A stretch of 64,000 nt of DNA, from assembly GCA_008508345.1 (NCBI GenBank), contig QNGE01001328.1, positions 34,296 to 98,295 of the forward strand. The letters are read 5' to 3'. The translations under genes and the position numbers were made by a program. This document shows positions 38,101-51,590 of the stretch, piece after piece (position 1 is the first letter of the stretch; each line of letters starts with the position of its first letter). The DNA is from Paragonimus westermani. Lineage: Eukaryota > Platyhelminthes > Trematoda > Plagiorchiida > Troglotrematidae. The notes under the pieces were generated by a model, which saw only the letters and a program-made list of their open reading frames with translations, did no database searches and was not told the DNA's origin.

Positions 38101-41040
38101 CTGTTCGGAAGTTTGCGCAATAAAACAACTTGCTGGCCAAGCGTCTTTTGCGGACACAACAGTAAGACAGGACAATTGGAAACGGCTGAGTGAATATCAG
38201 TTTAGCTCATAGGCTGGTATGTCGCACTACCCGACTGCGTAGGACTGCTTAGGCTATAGGACACGAATCCACGAGTGTACAGCGCAACTATAACCATAGT
38301 TACAGTACGGCTGTCTTCCGTGTACGGATGGAGATGATCAGAAAAGGTACTCCCAAAAAGTAGTCGGATCGTCCAGTGATTTACCCGAACCACCATCGTA
38401 CTATTTTATAAGGTCAGAAAATCCACACGAATTCTCTAAAACTAGATTTAGTTTACGACGCATCTGCTGCGTTCAGCATTGATCGAAACTAGCCGCCGCC
38501 ACCTTACTGATTGTGTTTCTGGGCTGGGTTAGACTCTCACTGTCAAGTGAGTCAGACTTTTGAGTCGTTGGTCCCGAGTAGGATCTCCCAGAGACCCCCT
38601 TCATCCTCAAATGGTTGCTCAAATCTTTAAGTCTCAAACGGTGGTACTAATTTAGATTATAATCCCAACCTTACGTAAACGATGTTTTGAAACATTCGAC
38701 AAAATTTTAGGCTGACCTATATAGTGGTGTTCAACTGTCAAGACCTACGTTCTTTCAGTCACTGGTTCATAAAATTTTCAGTGAAACAGGACTACTGGTT
38801 AAATTAATCAGCCTAAAATCGCGGTACCTTCTGTGTTGCGTTGTCAGCGATAGTGGTTTCACATCACGGTTTGCAGATCTGGTTACGAAATGAATTTCTG
38901 CAGCCTCTTATTGTTGGCGACAAAATTATTTGTCGGCCACGTGGGGGATGGCTTGGCGCACGGATATGAGTGAACGTCGTTCGTTCCCATTCTGTATGTT
39001 GTATTTTCTAATTGGCGAGTGCTTGACGGTTTACTAGCGTGGTTTTTACCGTCCGGTTCGGCTTGAAAATTGTTTGACGTGTCACTCACCACCGGAGAAC
39101 GCTCGTTTAATCTGACGTCGATCAATCCAGCCATAAGTTCACTCCACTTAAATAATGGTACCACATTCAACTCTGCAGCCATGTAGGCGATCTCCAACGT
39201 AGTTTGCGTTCGTATTTTTCTTAGATTTCGCCTGTATGTGCGTAGGAATTCCCATGCGTGAGGGCCTCTTCAACAGGTCTTTAAGAGAATGGATGAGGTC
39301 CGTTATTGTGTAAAAATATGACAATCGTAGTAGATGAGGAGCTCATTTTCTACGGAGATTGCACGTTGCGAATTTAACGTTCCATTTCCTTGGTTAAATT
39401 CGGCGGACGCCCCCATTCACCGCCTCCGGAACTTACCACGGCGTTTGCCGAATATTTCAAACTACTAACAAAATCAACAGTAGTTAAACGGGCATCACTA
39501 ACGGACATGGGCGAGACATCATAATGACAATTAGTTAGTTGGGATGACATCAGGGTAATCACTTCATAACTAAATATCTGATCAAATAAGCGAAAACTTT
39601 GATCTAATGTTATGTATCAGCACTACATAGTCGTACGAGGTGAGTACAACTGTTTGGAGTAGAGAGAGTGAATGTTGCCCATTACGTGAGATAGGACTAT
39701 ATACACACACGTAAAAAGTGTACTTCCTGAAGCTGAGTTACCAGACTATGTTAATATTGGTTCCAGGAATAATCAGCAGCTTTTGAATGTCGCGCTGGGT
39801 CCATTCATGAAATTTCTACTAAAATTCACTGTAGCATCAACCAGCTATACACAGGTCGACGAAAAGATTATATGGCTGTGAATCAAAAACACTACAGCTA
39901 ATAGAAGAAAGTTAATCCGAATGTTAGAACAGAAAGACATGAGTGTAGATTGAATTTTATCAGGGATTACCGAGGGTACAAGCTGACAAGCAGAATTCGG
40001 GCTTCGTAAACACATTGTAATCAAAGCAGCTCTTCTCTACGTATGCATAAGTATGAATGTTCGTTTGTAAGTCTCGAGGAGCACTATTCAGCATGCATCC
40101 AGAACACACTGAAAACCTTAAGCGCTCACCGTCCTTTTCTGACGAATCCAAATGATGTTACAAGGACTTAGTATGAGCCATCACAACGGTTCATTGCAGT
40201 CTAAACTGGAGCGAAACTCAAAATAATAATCTGGTCAGATTTGGTGAAGTAATTAGATAGTCGGTGAATAAATGTGAAAAGTAAGGTTTGTTGCATTTAC
40301 AAACAACGCGCAATTTCCCAAGCTCTTCTGGGTCAAAAACTGATTGGCTTGTAAACTACCCACTATTGAAAGTTCCTGTGGCATCTGGGAAAATTTCAAT
40401 ATGAACTCGCATAGAGACGGTTACGGGTAAATGTGGAGGGTTATACCAATAATTCCGAACTACTTGAAAAACGACTGTATGATGGAACACAAAAGACATA
40501 ATTGGGCGACAGTGATGGTCCCGAACATCGCCAAAGTGCGTTTCCAAAGCGGTGAATCTCTGAGAGACAATGAAATCTCCATGTTTACAAAGCACTTTTG
40601 TTTCTTAATGAAAAACTATTCTTCCTTACTTGACATTCCGTCTTTAAGATCGTTGCATGTGGCATCAACAATCCTGCTTCCCGGGTGTTACCTGATAGGC
40701 TCTTAGAGCACTCAAACCAAGGCGTACGCACCACATAGGTCACATTCGGTCTGCTTTTCCTTGTTCAGCATCCCGATATATTTTGAGTAGGTTTTTTCCA
40801 TATCATCAAACCAATCCATGATGGTAGACAGGAAGTGATAGAGACAATTTTATATGAATCGGAGATTACAATTTATCCTTTGTAACAGTTATCCCATTTT
40901 CTTCTAACAACTCCTTAAACAATCAAACACATTTCATCTAATCGATAGCTTTTGGATCGAGAGACCAACAGCTAGCTTTACTTCATCTAAGACACTGGCT
41001 GTTCAGTTACACCCATACGTTATATCAACGACAGCTGGAT
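35120..41040. other. No gene recognised
   Basis: Short frames only (for example 37,391-37,672 plus and 38,883-39,197 minus) with no recognised domain. The stretch lies between a SINE unit and the Gypsy relic and is probably old repeat and intergenic sequence. Confidence 0.4.
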
Positions 41041-41360
41041 CAGGAAAAAGTATAACCCGACTACTCAAAATGCACAATTTCAGGTGATAGTTTAGTCACG
41101 TCTACCTGATAACAGGTAGTCGGGTATTCTATTTTGCTGGTAGAAACATTAAAGATAGATCAACGAACATAGATCACTCCTTGGCAAATGCCTTAGTATG
41201 CCATAAGTGGCTGTCACCTAGCGCACCATTCAGCTGAGCATCCTATTGGTCGGTTGTGGTTAACATGTCACATTCGTTTTGGATCACCCGCTGAGTGACA
41301 GAAATCCAGTGTATGCTCTCAAGTCTCGTGTTCTGATTCCGCACTGCTGGTAGGGTTATA

Positions 41361-43800
41361 GAATTTGGCGACGGTCATCATGTCCTATTCAAAGTTTCCT
41401 AAGCAGCAGCACGAACGGTTTGAAGCCACTCAGTTGAAGTTAATTGAAACCATGGCGCAGAAAATGACAGTTCAGCAGTTGCAACTACAGTGTCCACAGC
41501 AAGTCGCTGACCAACAGTATAACGGAATTCAGCCATCAATCGGACAGCGGGATCACGTTCAAGGCTTGGTTCAGGCATCATGAGGATGTATTTGAGGAGG
41601 ACGCAGTAAACTTGGGTGATAGTGTCCAAGTCAGATTACTCCTTTGCAAGCTTGGTGCAAAGGAACACGCTCAGTGTTGTTGCTATATTCTGCCGAAGAA
41701 CCCACATGAATGCTGATTCACAGACACTGTACAGTGCTTGATTCGCATTTTCAGCGAACGTATGTCATTGTTTAATACTCGATTTAAATGCTTCCAACTC
41801 AGTGAGCAATATTTAGGGGGGATTTGTTGACATTCACCGGTGTGGTCAGTCGTCAATATGAAAAGTTCAGACTGTCAAATGTCACCAACGTTCAGTTTAA
41901 AATCTAAGCGTATGAACTTAAATCAGCATCCGATGAGGATATCCGCACACATATCTTACCGCAGCTAGAAAAGAACCCAGACATGATGTTGTGGACTGTG
42001 ACAGTTGAATGCAACAATTAATATATCTGAAAAACGATATCAGATTGATTGAAGACAAGCACAACAACGACGAGAACGTCCGTGTGTGTGTTATGAATAA
42101 AGCAGGAAGCATCCAGTTAACAGGATTCACAGCAAAACCACTGAGCGTATGTTGGCATTGTGGAGGTTACCACTTTGTTCGAGCTTGCACATTTTTAAAT
42201 CACATGCGCCAAAAACGTGAGAAACATGTACATATGGAATTTCGCTGTGGGAAAGCATCCTCATCCAGGCATTTACGTGGGCCCAGAGAGACGTCGATCT
42301 ATTATGATAGTCAACCTAACGTCTTCGCCGCACTCGATGGTGATATTTCAAGTAACAGAAGACGTTAACATTTTACTGAATAGTACGAAGGTGCGTCTAC
42401 TAGTGGATACGGCCTCTGAAGTCACAACTATTTAAGTGAAAACGGGATTATTTACACAAACCAGCAAACGTGCAGACCGACCATGCGGCACGGAACGTTT
42501 CGGGAACTCAGTTTTCATTTATGGAGAAGTTAAAATGAGTTCCAACTTGACAATTTACATGCTAGTGGTATCTTTTACATTGTAAAGGATCTTGAGTTGA
42601 ATTCATTCGGTATAGACTGGATTCGTAAACTAGGTTTGCTCGACGTGCCATTCGGCTCAGTCTGCAATCAAGTCTGTCCAGTTACCAAAATTGTGTTGGT
42701 CTATCAGAAGCCAAGCTCGTTGGTTGACGCGGACGTAGAGGCGATAATGATTTCACAATTTCAGCGATAGTCTCATAACCTTTCACAAGGTGGTCCTGGT
42801 CGGTGTACACAGGCGAAGTCTACCATATACCTTTCCTCAGATACAAAACCAGTTTTCTGTCCCATAAGATCGGTTCCATACGCAGCCATTGGTTCAATGG
42901 AGGATGAAATGAACAAGTGGGAAAGAATGGGAATCATAAATTCAGGTTTGGACCGCGTCAAGAGCAGCAATCAAAAGGCAAATGATTCACTGCGATTACG
43001 CGGTGACTTCTCAAGCGGTTTGAAAGAAGCATTGAAAGCTCATCATTATCCTCTGCCTGCTCCGGAGGACCTGAAAGCAAACCTAAACAGTGGTAAGAGT
43101 TTTTCTAAGAATAATTTTTCTGAGGCCTGTCTGCAAGTAGGAATCGATACATGCAGTAAGAATTTTCCAATCATCAACACACATCGCGAACTGTACCAAT
43201 TCAATCGTCTACCATTCGGTGTGAAGTGTGCTCTAACGATCTCTTAGCAAATCATGAACACGATGTTATCTGGGTTGACGTGTACAATTGCTTACTTGAA
43301 CAACACTTACTGTTAGTGCTCCAGTGGAAAAGTATCTGTGGCATCTTGCTTTGGTTTTTAGATGCATTGAAGAGCATGGTTTTTGCGTCAAGTCCAACAA
43401 TTGCTCTTTCACGGAAAGTATTTAGTATCTGGGTTCCACTATTGACCAGGAGGGTCGAAGGACTCACCCGAAGAAGATAAAAACTATAACAGAAATGCCC
43501 CCCCCCAATAAATAAGGCTACCATCCAATCGTTCTTGGGCCTGGTAAACTATTGTAGTAGTTTTGTGCCTCATATGCATGATGTTCGTGCACCATTGAAT
43601 GGTCTATTTAAAATGGATTGTCCATGGCTGTGATCAGAAGCCTACCAGTATTCGTTCGTACGTATCAGACAAATTTTGCTCTCCACTTTGTTTTTAACCC
43701 AATATGACTCAAAAGTAAAAATAACTGTTGCTGCAGATGCTTCCAGTTACCGCATCGGAACAGTTACTCTGCACAAATTCTCACTTCTAATGACGTTTGC
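41361..43800 (+). mobile_element. Decayed Ty3/Gypsy LTR retrotransposon (CsRn1-like)
   Basis: In order on the plus strand: a possible primer-binding site TGGCGAC (41,366-41,372), of the tRNA-Trp type known for the fluke element CsRn1; gag pieces in shifting frames (FKAWFRHHEDVFEEDAVNLG near 41,555-41,620, and DEDIRTHILPQLEKNPDMM near 41,935-41,990); a zinc knuckle CWHCGGYHFVRAC (42,149-42,187); a protease remnant LVDTASEVTTI (42,397-42,432); and reverse transcriptase from about 42,890 with HHYPLPAPEDL and HRELYQFNRLPFGVK. The active-site box is YLNN (43,293-43,304) where functional elements have Y[LV]DD. The connection FLGLVNYCSSFVPHMH and an RNase H start VAADASSYRIG (about 43,730) follow. 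Stops and frameshifts are frequent. No integrase and no matching LTR pair were found, so the copy is truncated and dead. Confidence 0.9.
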
Positions 43801-44499
43801 CAGAGATGTCCGATCTTTTCTTTCAATTTTGCTTTGGACGTCTTCCTAAAATGTGAATTTGAAGAAGTCGTTCATTTTTTTTGCTGAATTCCTCTCTGAC
43901 ACTAACTTCGTCTTCACGGAGTAAACAGTTAACGCTGTCATCCTTCATTCCTCTATCAAAGGTACGTGGACCTTGGTGAACATGTTGGACGGCCAAAGTG
44001 GTTTGTAAGGGATGCACTTCACAGCTTTAAATTGCAAAATTTTGCATCATGAAACACGTGAACGGAAGCTACATTTTGCACAAGATTAACTGGCACACTT
44101 GCTGGTGAACAGGGTGTAATCATCATGTACACGTTGTAAAAAAACTGGCACTCCTTGCTTTTCTAGGTGCCGGACTCTGACTGAAACCGTATGATACTCG
44201 TACTATGCATGGCCCCCCAATAATTATAAACTCCAACCTAGACACATGTATGGCAGCCACCACTGGTGTTTTCCGTTTCCTTCTTTCCACATGGCCATTT
44301 GTATCAAAATGTTGTGTTCACAAACCTGTATTCTCCTACGTTCCCTGGGAAACACGACCATTGAACTCATCCTAATTTCGATGTCTTTTGCTAGTCTGTC
44401 TTTTTATACTAGATCAGCAATACCCATTTTTGCAGTAAGCGAATGCTGTTCAACTATTTATGTACAAATATGTAAGGGGTGACCGAGACGCTGTAATAC

Positions 44500-45240
44500 G
44501 GCTGCCCCAAATTTCTATATTGTCGTCGGGGTGATGAGGCAACCCAATGTTAGCTGGCCAAATGGGCGTCAGCTGTTTTGAAAACGGGATGTACATCACT
44601 AATCAGTATGCATAACAGTTTCCTGACCACATCTCCAGTGGTCTGGACAAAAATTAACTATTGCATGACTAATGTGATTAGCACTTCATTTTGCGTTCGT
44701 CTCGCTTGGGTCACACAACGAAGGTGTAAACCGATTGTTGTAGAAAGCTGGTGGGTTTTTTACTGTTTCGCAGCAAGCACCTAAATATTTATTAAGGAAA
44801 TAAACATTCCTTACGAAGAGTGAGGCCTGACGTTGTCCTGTTGAACAGGAAGGAATGTAGGGCAAAAGGAATTGGTACACCGTCTAGATGTAGGATTTGG
44901 TTCCTCAATTACCATCTGATAGAGCCACTTTTCCCATACTAAAGACTGAAAATACTCTCTCATACAGTAAAAACGATCAGCGGACCTCCCTCTTCAATGT
45001 GCACGCTCCCTCTACCCTCACAGTGCTCATGGTAGAATTCATCCTAGGTACTGAGTTGAGCTCGGAAGCACTTCTTGTTGTAATGGAAACTAACTGTAAT
45101 ATTCGTCGTTTGTCTAGCCTTATCAATTCCACTAGTTGTTTCCGTCCTTTCTCTGGCAGTCTCCTTTTGGCCTCCTCAGCCGTCGCGTAACGCTTTTTCC
45201 AGACCTCTGAAGTGGCTTGACAGATTCCATTAGGCTTGGC
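44500..45240 (-). mobile_element. Decayed Tc1/mariner-type transposase
   Basis: On the minus strand, 45,225-45,000 reads WKKRYATAEEAKRRLPEKGR and then LDKRRILQLVSITTRSASEL, NSVPRMNSTMSTVR. This matches the paired helix-turn-helix DNA-binding region of Tc1 transposases. Further on, near 44,846-44,816, comes FLPVQQDNVRPHSS, the conserved second-aspartate box (usually QQDNARPH). Just before it, in another frame, FLLPYIPS fits the usual preceding residues. The middle part with the first catalytic aspartate is missing or unreadable, and stops follow. Terminal inverted repeats were not identified. Clearly an inactive relic. Confidence 0.6.
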
Positions 45241-47570
45241 TACATCCTTTGGGACACTGAAGCATTTCCCAACTCGGTTGGTTCACATAGTGGTGACAGT
45301 ATATAACTTAAGCTTAAAATGAAGTGCTAAGCGCAACAATCCTAAGCATACACTAAACAGTTTACACCCGAATTGTTGATACGGTAGTTCACAGAGCGAG
45401 TGGTCTCGGATCAACTAACCAATCTGAAGACACTATAGCAACTTTGTATGATCGTATAATTTTGCTGTTGATATTATGCTTTTTGTGCATAAGTCAAAAC
45501 ATCAAAACGAATTTCTATTTACAGATATCCTGCAGTATTGATTCGCTTGTCACAAAAACGGTTGTTCTCGACTTGTGAGCCAGATCAATATTGACAAAAG
45601 TTTGGGTGTTGTAATTTTATCGCAGATTCTTTCAGATCGCTCTGTGCTTCCTAGGACTATAGTTCATCATGAGGTTGAAAAAGTTCATCACATGAAAAAC
45701 GCGTGCCGCTTTAAGTTAAATCACGTTCAGTCGGGCGATGACGGGCTGAAAGAGTCATCGCTTAACTGCTCAGCTTACGGTTTTCATCAGAGATCGTAGC
45801 GTACGTGTATATTTCGACAGGACAAAGCAAGGTATCAGATTGTCAAAGTTTTGAATCCTTCATAAAATGTGGTAAGGGTATGTATATCCGTGTACGGTGG
45901 CACTGAAGATATTGTACATCAAAGATGGAACTTTAGTTCACCATTTTTATCGCGATAGAAGTAGCTTCTAGCCATTCTTTCTGAATCGGATGACGATTAT
46001 GTCCGCAATTTACACAACAACAGGCGGTCAAATAAGGCAGATTCAGCTCATTACAGCGGTTTTCAGAAAGCTGTTGAGAGTACCAAACTTGCATCGTATG
46101 ACGTATACGACAGGCAGTGTAACCTCCGCTCAATAATTCAGAACGTTTTTAGATATATGCTTCTCAATTTCTCTAAGTTGTTCAGATAAGTTGATCAGTC
46201 GCTGTCCTGTGTGAATACTATGGAGATATCGTATAATAGACCGATCATGTTAACCAGTGTGAAATCATGGACACTGGCTTTTCGTTGATTACCAGGAGCT
46301 CTTGACCGGTGACCATTGCTCTTGGACAATTTCCCTTGACCCTTGATCCTCTTAAACTTTGAGAAATATCGTATAAACAGACACAGAAGTAGAGTCAATA
46401 TTTCGTTTTTTCGAATAACTTTCAGAGGAAGCAACTCCGGCTTACAAACATCATGTGTAACAGATGGGGGCACCATCAGTGGCGTGTCGTAATTGTGGAA
46501 TTGCTGTTTTCATGAGGGAGCCTGTAATTATTCATAAAACATTATGTAATCCGCACAGAAAACTTCTGCACCTAAACGTTTGTGTTAGATTCATACTCCA
46601 TTGACAGGTATCGCTCTGATGAAGACTTTAAAACCTTACAATGGATATTAGACTTTCTCAAATTGTTCGCACTAAGAATGAAGAATAGCTCTAACGCAAA
46701 AATGCAATGACTGCGCTTGATCTGTCTGTGAACATTTGAAGCTGTGGTAAAAGTTATTTTAAAGATAGATGGCGTCACTCGGTAAAGAAAGTGAAGAGTC
46801 AGATACAAAATTTGATAACGATAATTTGCAATTCCGAGAACATGCGGTGAATTTCATGAATGGTTATATAGTTTTTTTCTGCGTCTCTCTGTGTGTCAAC
46901 GTGCTTCAGACACATCAACTAATCGTTTGGAGCTATTCCAACTTCCCAGATTCAACGCGTTACACCATAAAAACAAAATGCCAGATGAAGACCTGGTGGT
47001 ATATTGTGCACACTTGGATAAACTGCATATAAACACTCCCTTAAAGCTTAAAGATTTCATGACTATCAGCCTTTCAGATTGGATGATAAACCTTTTACCA
47101 GAAACTTGTGATATGAAAATGAGAGGAGGGATGGAGAAGGAACTGGCCTGCTCAAAAAAATATTACACACCCAGATACACGATTAGGAAGATCACCTCCC
47201 GGTTAGCAATTGAAGAAGAGCTCTGTGCATGTTAAAAAGACTTCAAGCAAAAGGTTTTTATTCAGTTTAGTGTCCTTCCAACATCAGACTCAGTAGTACA
47301 AGGTTTCATTTCAGTCTCTTTATACACAAACAAATATCTTCACCGGGAGATCTATGACGTTTTTGAGGTGATTTTCGCCGAGATGTTGGTAAGGTGATAT
47401 TATTTCACCAAGCGCATCTGTCGCTCTGACATTTTGTGAAGTTGTGGCCATGTTAGGTTAGAGAAAACTACGTTCACTTATCGTTGTTTTAAACTTAATG
47501 TCCATGTTGCACATTTGCAGAAACAGAACAATAACATTACTGATGAGTAGTCGGGGGATTTGGTTTATTT
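45241..47570. other. No gene recognised
   Basis: A plus-strand stretch at 46,769-47,235 reads ELFQLPRFNALHHKNKMPDE and later ISLSDWMINLLPETC over two frames. This has a retroelement-gag flavour but no diagnostic motif. The rest is AT-rich with no signal. Confidence 0.35.
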
Positions 47571-47574
47571 TCAC

Positions 47575-48020
47575 GTTGAACATCACTCACATTTGATCGC
47601 AGCATTCGCATTCAGATAAACTTTCCAGCCAGCCTCTTTCGGAAGAAAGCAATAAACTAGAGTTTCGCTTTCAATAGAGTTCGTCAGTAGTACACATCCT
47701 TGCCACGACCGGGATTTGAACTCCGGCCACGTTTTCATGAGGCAAGCGTGTTGACGACTGCACCATTGACCTCAAATTAGGTGCGACCGAATTAACGTAT
47801 TTGAACCCTCGACCACATTTACTCGTGAGTGATGGTCGGGTTACCCGATCTGCCTCACGAAATCGTGGCCGGAGTTCTGATCCCGACCGTGACAAGGATA
47901 TGCACTACTGGCGGCCTTTAGTGAGAGCGAAACTCGAGTCTGGTGCTTCCTTTCGGAAGCGGCTGACTGGAAAGCCTATCTGAATGCGAAGGCTCCGATT
48001 AACTGAGAGTGATGTTCAAC
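47575..48020. repeat. Composite repeat: two tRNA-headed SINE units, head to head
   Basis: The left unit (47,573-47,775, minus orientation) and right unit (47,845-48,020, plus orientation) are copies of one sequence. Each has a tRNA-like head with a box B of the type GAGTTCAAATCCCGG (GAGTTCTGATCCCGA on the right) and a body with GAGCGAAACTCGAGTCTGGT and GAATGCG ending near GTGATGTTCAAC. Between the heads is a spacer of about 70-85 bases containing GCGACCGAATTAACG. The same arrangement recurs at 49 kb, 51 kb and 57 kb. Such a transcript could fold into a long hairpin. Confidence 0.7.
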
Positions 48021-48969
48021 ATGAAAGGACAGCAATAATCGATTAAAGCCTGTTTTCTTCAGCTACTAGACATTTTGTTGTTGCCAACGTTCTCAAACCT
48101 GTCACGAGAACGCCTCGACTCTATCATACACAGGTGAAAAGCTACTTACCGAAGTTTTTAAAATCTGGGTATACCTGGAGTTATGACACATTTCAAGATT
48201 GTTAACAAAATTAACTAGTCAGCACCAGGTAATACACTCAGCCAACAAACGAAAACGTTTCCTAGTTTGCTTCATGTGACTACTGAAGAGTCGTGCGTCA
48301 ACATATATGCACCGCATGCCCGCCAAAGGAACGAAGCCTCCAAAAATGCACTCCCATGCACGCGTTCATCTAAGATAGGTTAGCAAATGCCAAAAACCAC
48401 AGATGTATATCGATGATGCACAAGGTTTTAATATCTACAACCATTGCGCTGTCAACCGTCTCCCACACACTGGTTGGAAGCATAACTCTGAACGTTGGTC
48501 TATAGCTTCACGGATGAAAAACTGTTATCCTTCTCGAAACGATCGCAGAAAGTGCTTCTGGTTAGCTCGGATGGCACGATGGCTTGTATCATGTCAAATG
48601 CAACATGACAAAAGTTTTCCTTCAGAGCGCAAACTGCTTGTTTAACTCCCATGGAACTCATCTCTAATTGTGTTTGCCTACACACACCCGTCACTCGGTC
48701 CACACTGCTCATTATGAAACCTTCTTCTAGGCCAAATGGCAGAGATACAAGTATGTTTGACACCTCGTCTTGTTAAATATTTGTGTCCATGTTTCTTAGC
48801 TCACATGTCTTGTAGTCGTGTTTTCAGTAGTAACTAGATAAGGCTACTTTTACAATACTTGCCGGTCGGAGGACTCTCAGTGCTAATGAACAGTTGAACC
48901 TGCATTTGACATCTTAGAAAGATGATAACTGTAGATATTTGCAGCTGTATTTCAACAATAGCAATTTTT

Positions 48970-49420
48970 TGAGGTTGAATATCGCCCACGTTTGATCACA
49001 GCCTTCCATTTCAGATAGACTTTTCAGCCATCCTCTTTCGAAAGGAAGCACCAGACTCGAGTTCCACTATGACTTGAGTTCGTCAGTACTCCATATCCTT
49101 GCAACGATAGAAATTAGTAACTGTATTTCTTATTGAGACGATGAGACAAATCGGTCATTGTTCATTAGTGAAAGTGGTTGTGTTCAGAGTTGATAATCCG
49201 GTCATGACTAATGTAAGATCATTGGCGCAGTGGCCAATACGGTTGCCTTACGAAACCGTAGCCGAACTTCTGATTCAGGCCACGCCACTATTGACAAGCT
49301 CTAACAAGAGCGAAGCTCGAGTGTAGCACTGTATGAAGCTGGCTAGAAGGTCTATCCAGGTTCGACGACTGCGATCAAGTGTGAGTGCTGTTCAACTTGA
49401 AGGCAATCAAAACCAACTGT
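48970..49420. repeat. Composite head-to-head SINE repeat, second copy
   Basis: A minus-oriented body (48,970-49,115, with GGAAGCACCAGACTCGAGTT) is followed by a spacer and a plus-oriented unit (49,215-49,420) with head TTGGCGCAGTGGCCAATACG, which fits a pol III box A, and body GAGCGAAGCTCGAGTGTAGC. The left unit has lost most of its head. Confidence 0.65.
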
Positions 49421-51004
49421 TCACCAATGAAATGATAAACCCGTGAATGATAAAAAGTTAGAGAAAAATGAGCGAAAAAATATCACAAGGCAGTGCATGC
49501 AACATACTGCAAGTGCACATCAACATGTAGCAAGCAGCGATGGACTAGCAACAACAGTGTGAGGTCGAACGTTGACGAATGTGAAAGCAAAAACTGTCTG
49601 AAAACTCAGCTTAGTGTTCTGTGTGCGTGCTTCAGATCTACATTTGAATTCGCCCACTGTTGCAGTCTAAGCAGCCTACTTGAATAGTTTAGTGGACGAG
49701 GTGTCATAATCCGCATCATGGTTCTCAGCTGTATCCCCTCGGTAATGGGATGTTATTCACGACAGAACAGTAAGCTGAAGTATGTATACATAAATTGAAC
49801 ATCACTCAAAACTTATTGTAACAGTCCCATAGATCTTCTAGCCAGTGTGACTCATAGGTCGATACTCCTGGTCACACTACCGAAAGCTGCCACCCCTCCA
49901 GATAGATATTTCTGTATCTACTCTTGAAAATGCAATTTTCAACGGTCCGCAAGGTGAACATTATTTTTTTTGAGTACATGTTCTGCAAGTATGACTACTG
50001 GACAGATTTTCGTCAGGTTTCTACCCAATTTCCGTGCAACACGTTACACCCCACAGATATGTAAGCTTAATGTATTCATGTTGTCCATAATTTTATTCGT
50101 ATCGCACAGTTAAAGTGGAATAAAACCGACCGGTTCCTCACGATTTCGTTACCCGCCTAGGCATTACCTATCGGTGTTGGTCTTCGTGCTAGCAAGAATC
50201 AAAACTTTTGGTTTTCCGACTATTTTAGAAATGCATGATCCGCTGCTTTTACAACTGTTTGTCCCTTGATTCCATTCCATTGGCGTCTTGTGTAAGATTG
50301 AACCGAATATGCTGTGGTGAAAATCTACTTGATTCACCGCTTATCCAAACCCCGACACAACAGAAGATATGACAAACGGCAAACCCAAATGTCGCGTTAA
50401 AGATGCCGCATCAGGATTGGACGAACAGTCTCAATGTTGTGCTTTCCGTTATTCGTGAATTTGTTTGTTCCGTATTGCACCAATGAACTTGCAGTTTGTG
50501 ACTTTCCATGTGCAAATACGATCAGCCAATGACAGGCTGTGATTTCTTTAATACTGTTGTACATTCATAAATTCGGCTTCTCATCTCATGAATGTCAATT
50601 ACTTACAGCTACCAGTACCAAGTCTTCTGCTTATTACTTGCATGAGAGGTTTCAATTCACATGCGATATTTAGGGCTGTTCGAAGTCCCTAATTCCAAAT
50701 ATCACATATACCTTCAGGGCGGTGTTCATTCTTCTGTTAGCAAAAATAATTTTACACAGGTTTCAATGTTCGCGGTGTTGCAGACCTAATATGTATATTC
50801 TACCAACAACAACACGAGAATGGTTCGTCACCGTCAATCCACTCCACTACAGTACTGAACACAATTAACTGGTCAGTAGTAGGGGATATTGGCTCGTAGA
50901 AAAAAGTGATTATCACTCACAGCTGGTTCAGGAAACTACGCGATTACACACTCAGTGAACCTTTTTTGACAGAAGCGTCAGAATTTGATTTCGTCCCTGT
51001 TGAA

Positions 51005-51390
51005 GAACGTCGGTAGCATATGTCCTTCGCGCGATCGGGAATTGAACTCCGGTCATTTTCTCACAAGACAATCGCGTCAATCCCTCGCAATAGATACGGT
51101 CGAGTGCAAACGTTCAACCATAATCGCTTGCGATTGGTTTTCAAGTTGCCCGATCACATCGAAAGGAGGCACAGTGATAGTCCAGTTAGGTTGATGGCCT
51201 AACGATCATGATTTATCGACACGAGGGAGTCATCGGTGTCGAAATCCCAGTCTTAGTGTGAATAAACACTATTGACGAGCCCTAACAAGAATGGAACTCG
51301 ATTCTAGAGCTTTCATTCCAAAGATACAAGCTAGAAGTTTATGTGAACACGACGGCCGTGACTGCGACAGATAACTGGGATGAACAGTAC
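51005..51390. repeat. Composite head-to-head SINE repeat, third copy
   Basis: The left, minus-oriented part (51,005-51,105) keeps the head with box B complement GGGAATTGAACTCCGG but lacks most of the body. After the spacer, a diverged plus-oriented unit (51,190-51,390) has a head with GTGTCGAAATCCCAGTC and body text GAGCCCTAACAAGAATGGAA. The spacer again includes a GTCGAGTGCAAACGTTCAAC element shared with other copies. Confidence 0.55.
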
Positions 51391-51590
51391 AATCCATAGT
51401 CCCCAATTTACGAGGCCAAGGGCCACAAACCAATTACAGTGCAGGACATGTCTATACTGTCAGTACCTTACAAGCTCAGTTGGATTGCTTACATGCCATT
51501 GATCATTGAGCAGTTAAAAAGCACAATTTGTACAATCAGTGAATAGATATCCACAACGAAACAGAAATTAGTTTAAAAATCCGAGCAAAC

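Noticed and set aside
41040..44100. Complete LTR retrotransposon with two LTRs
   Set aside because: I could not find a downstream copy of the sequence preceding 41,364, and integrase is absent.
46769..47235. Pao/BEL or other gag gene
   Set aside because: The resemblance is only in general character; no zinc knuckle, protease or RT follows.
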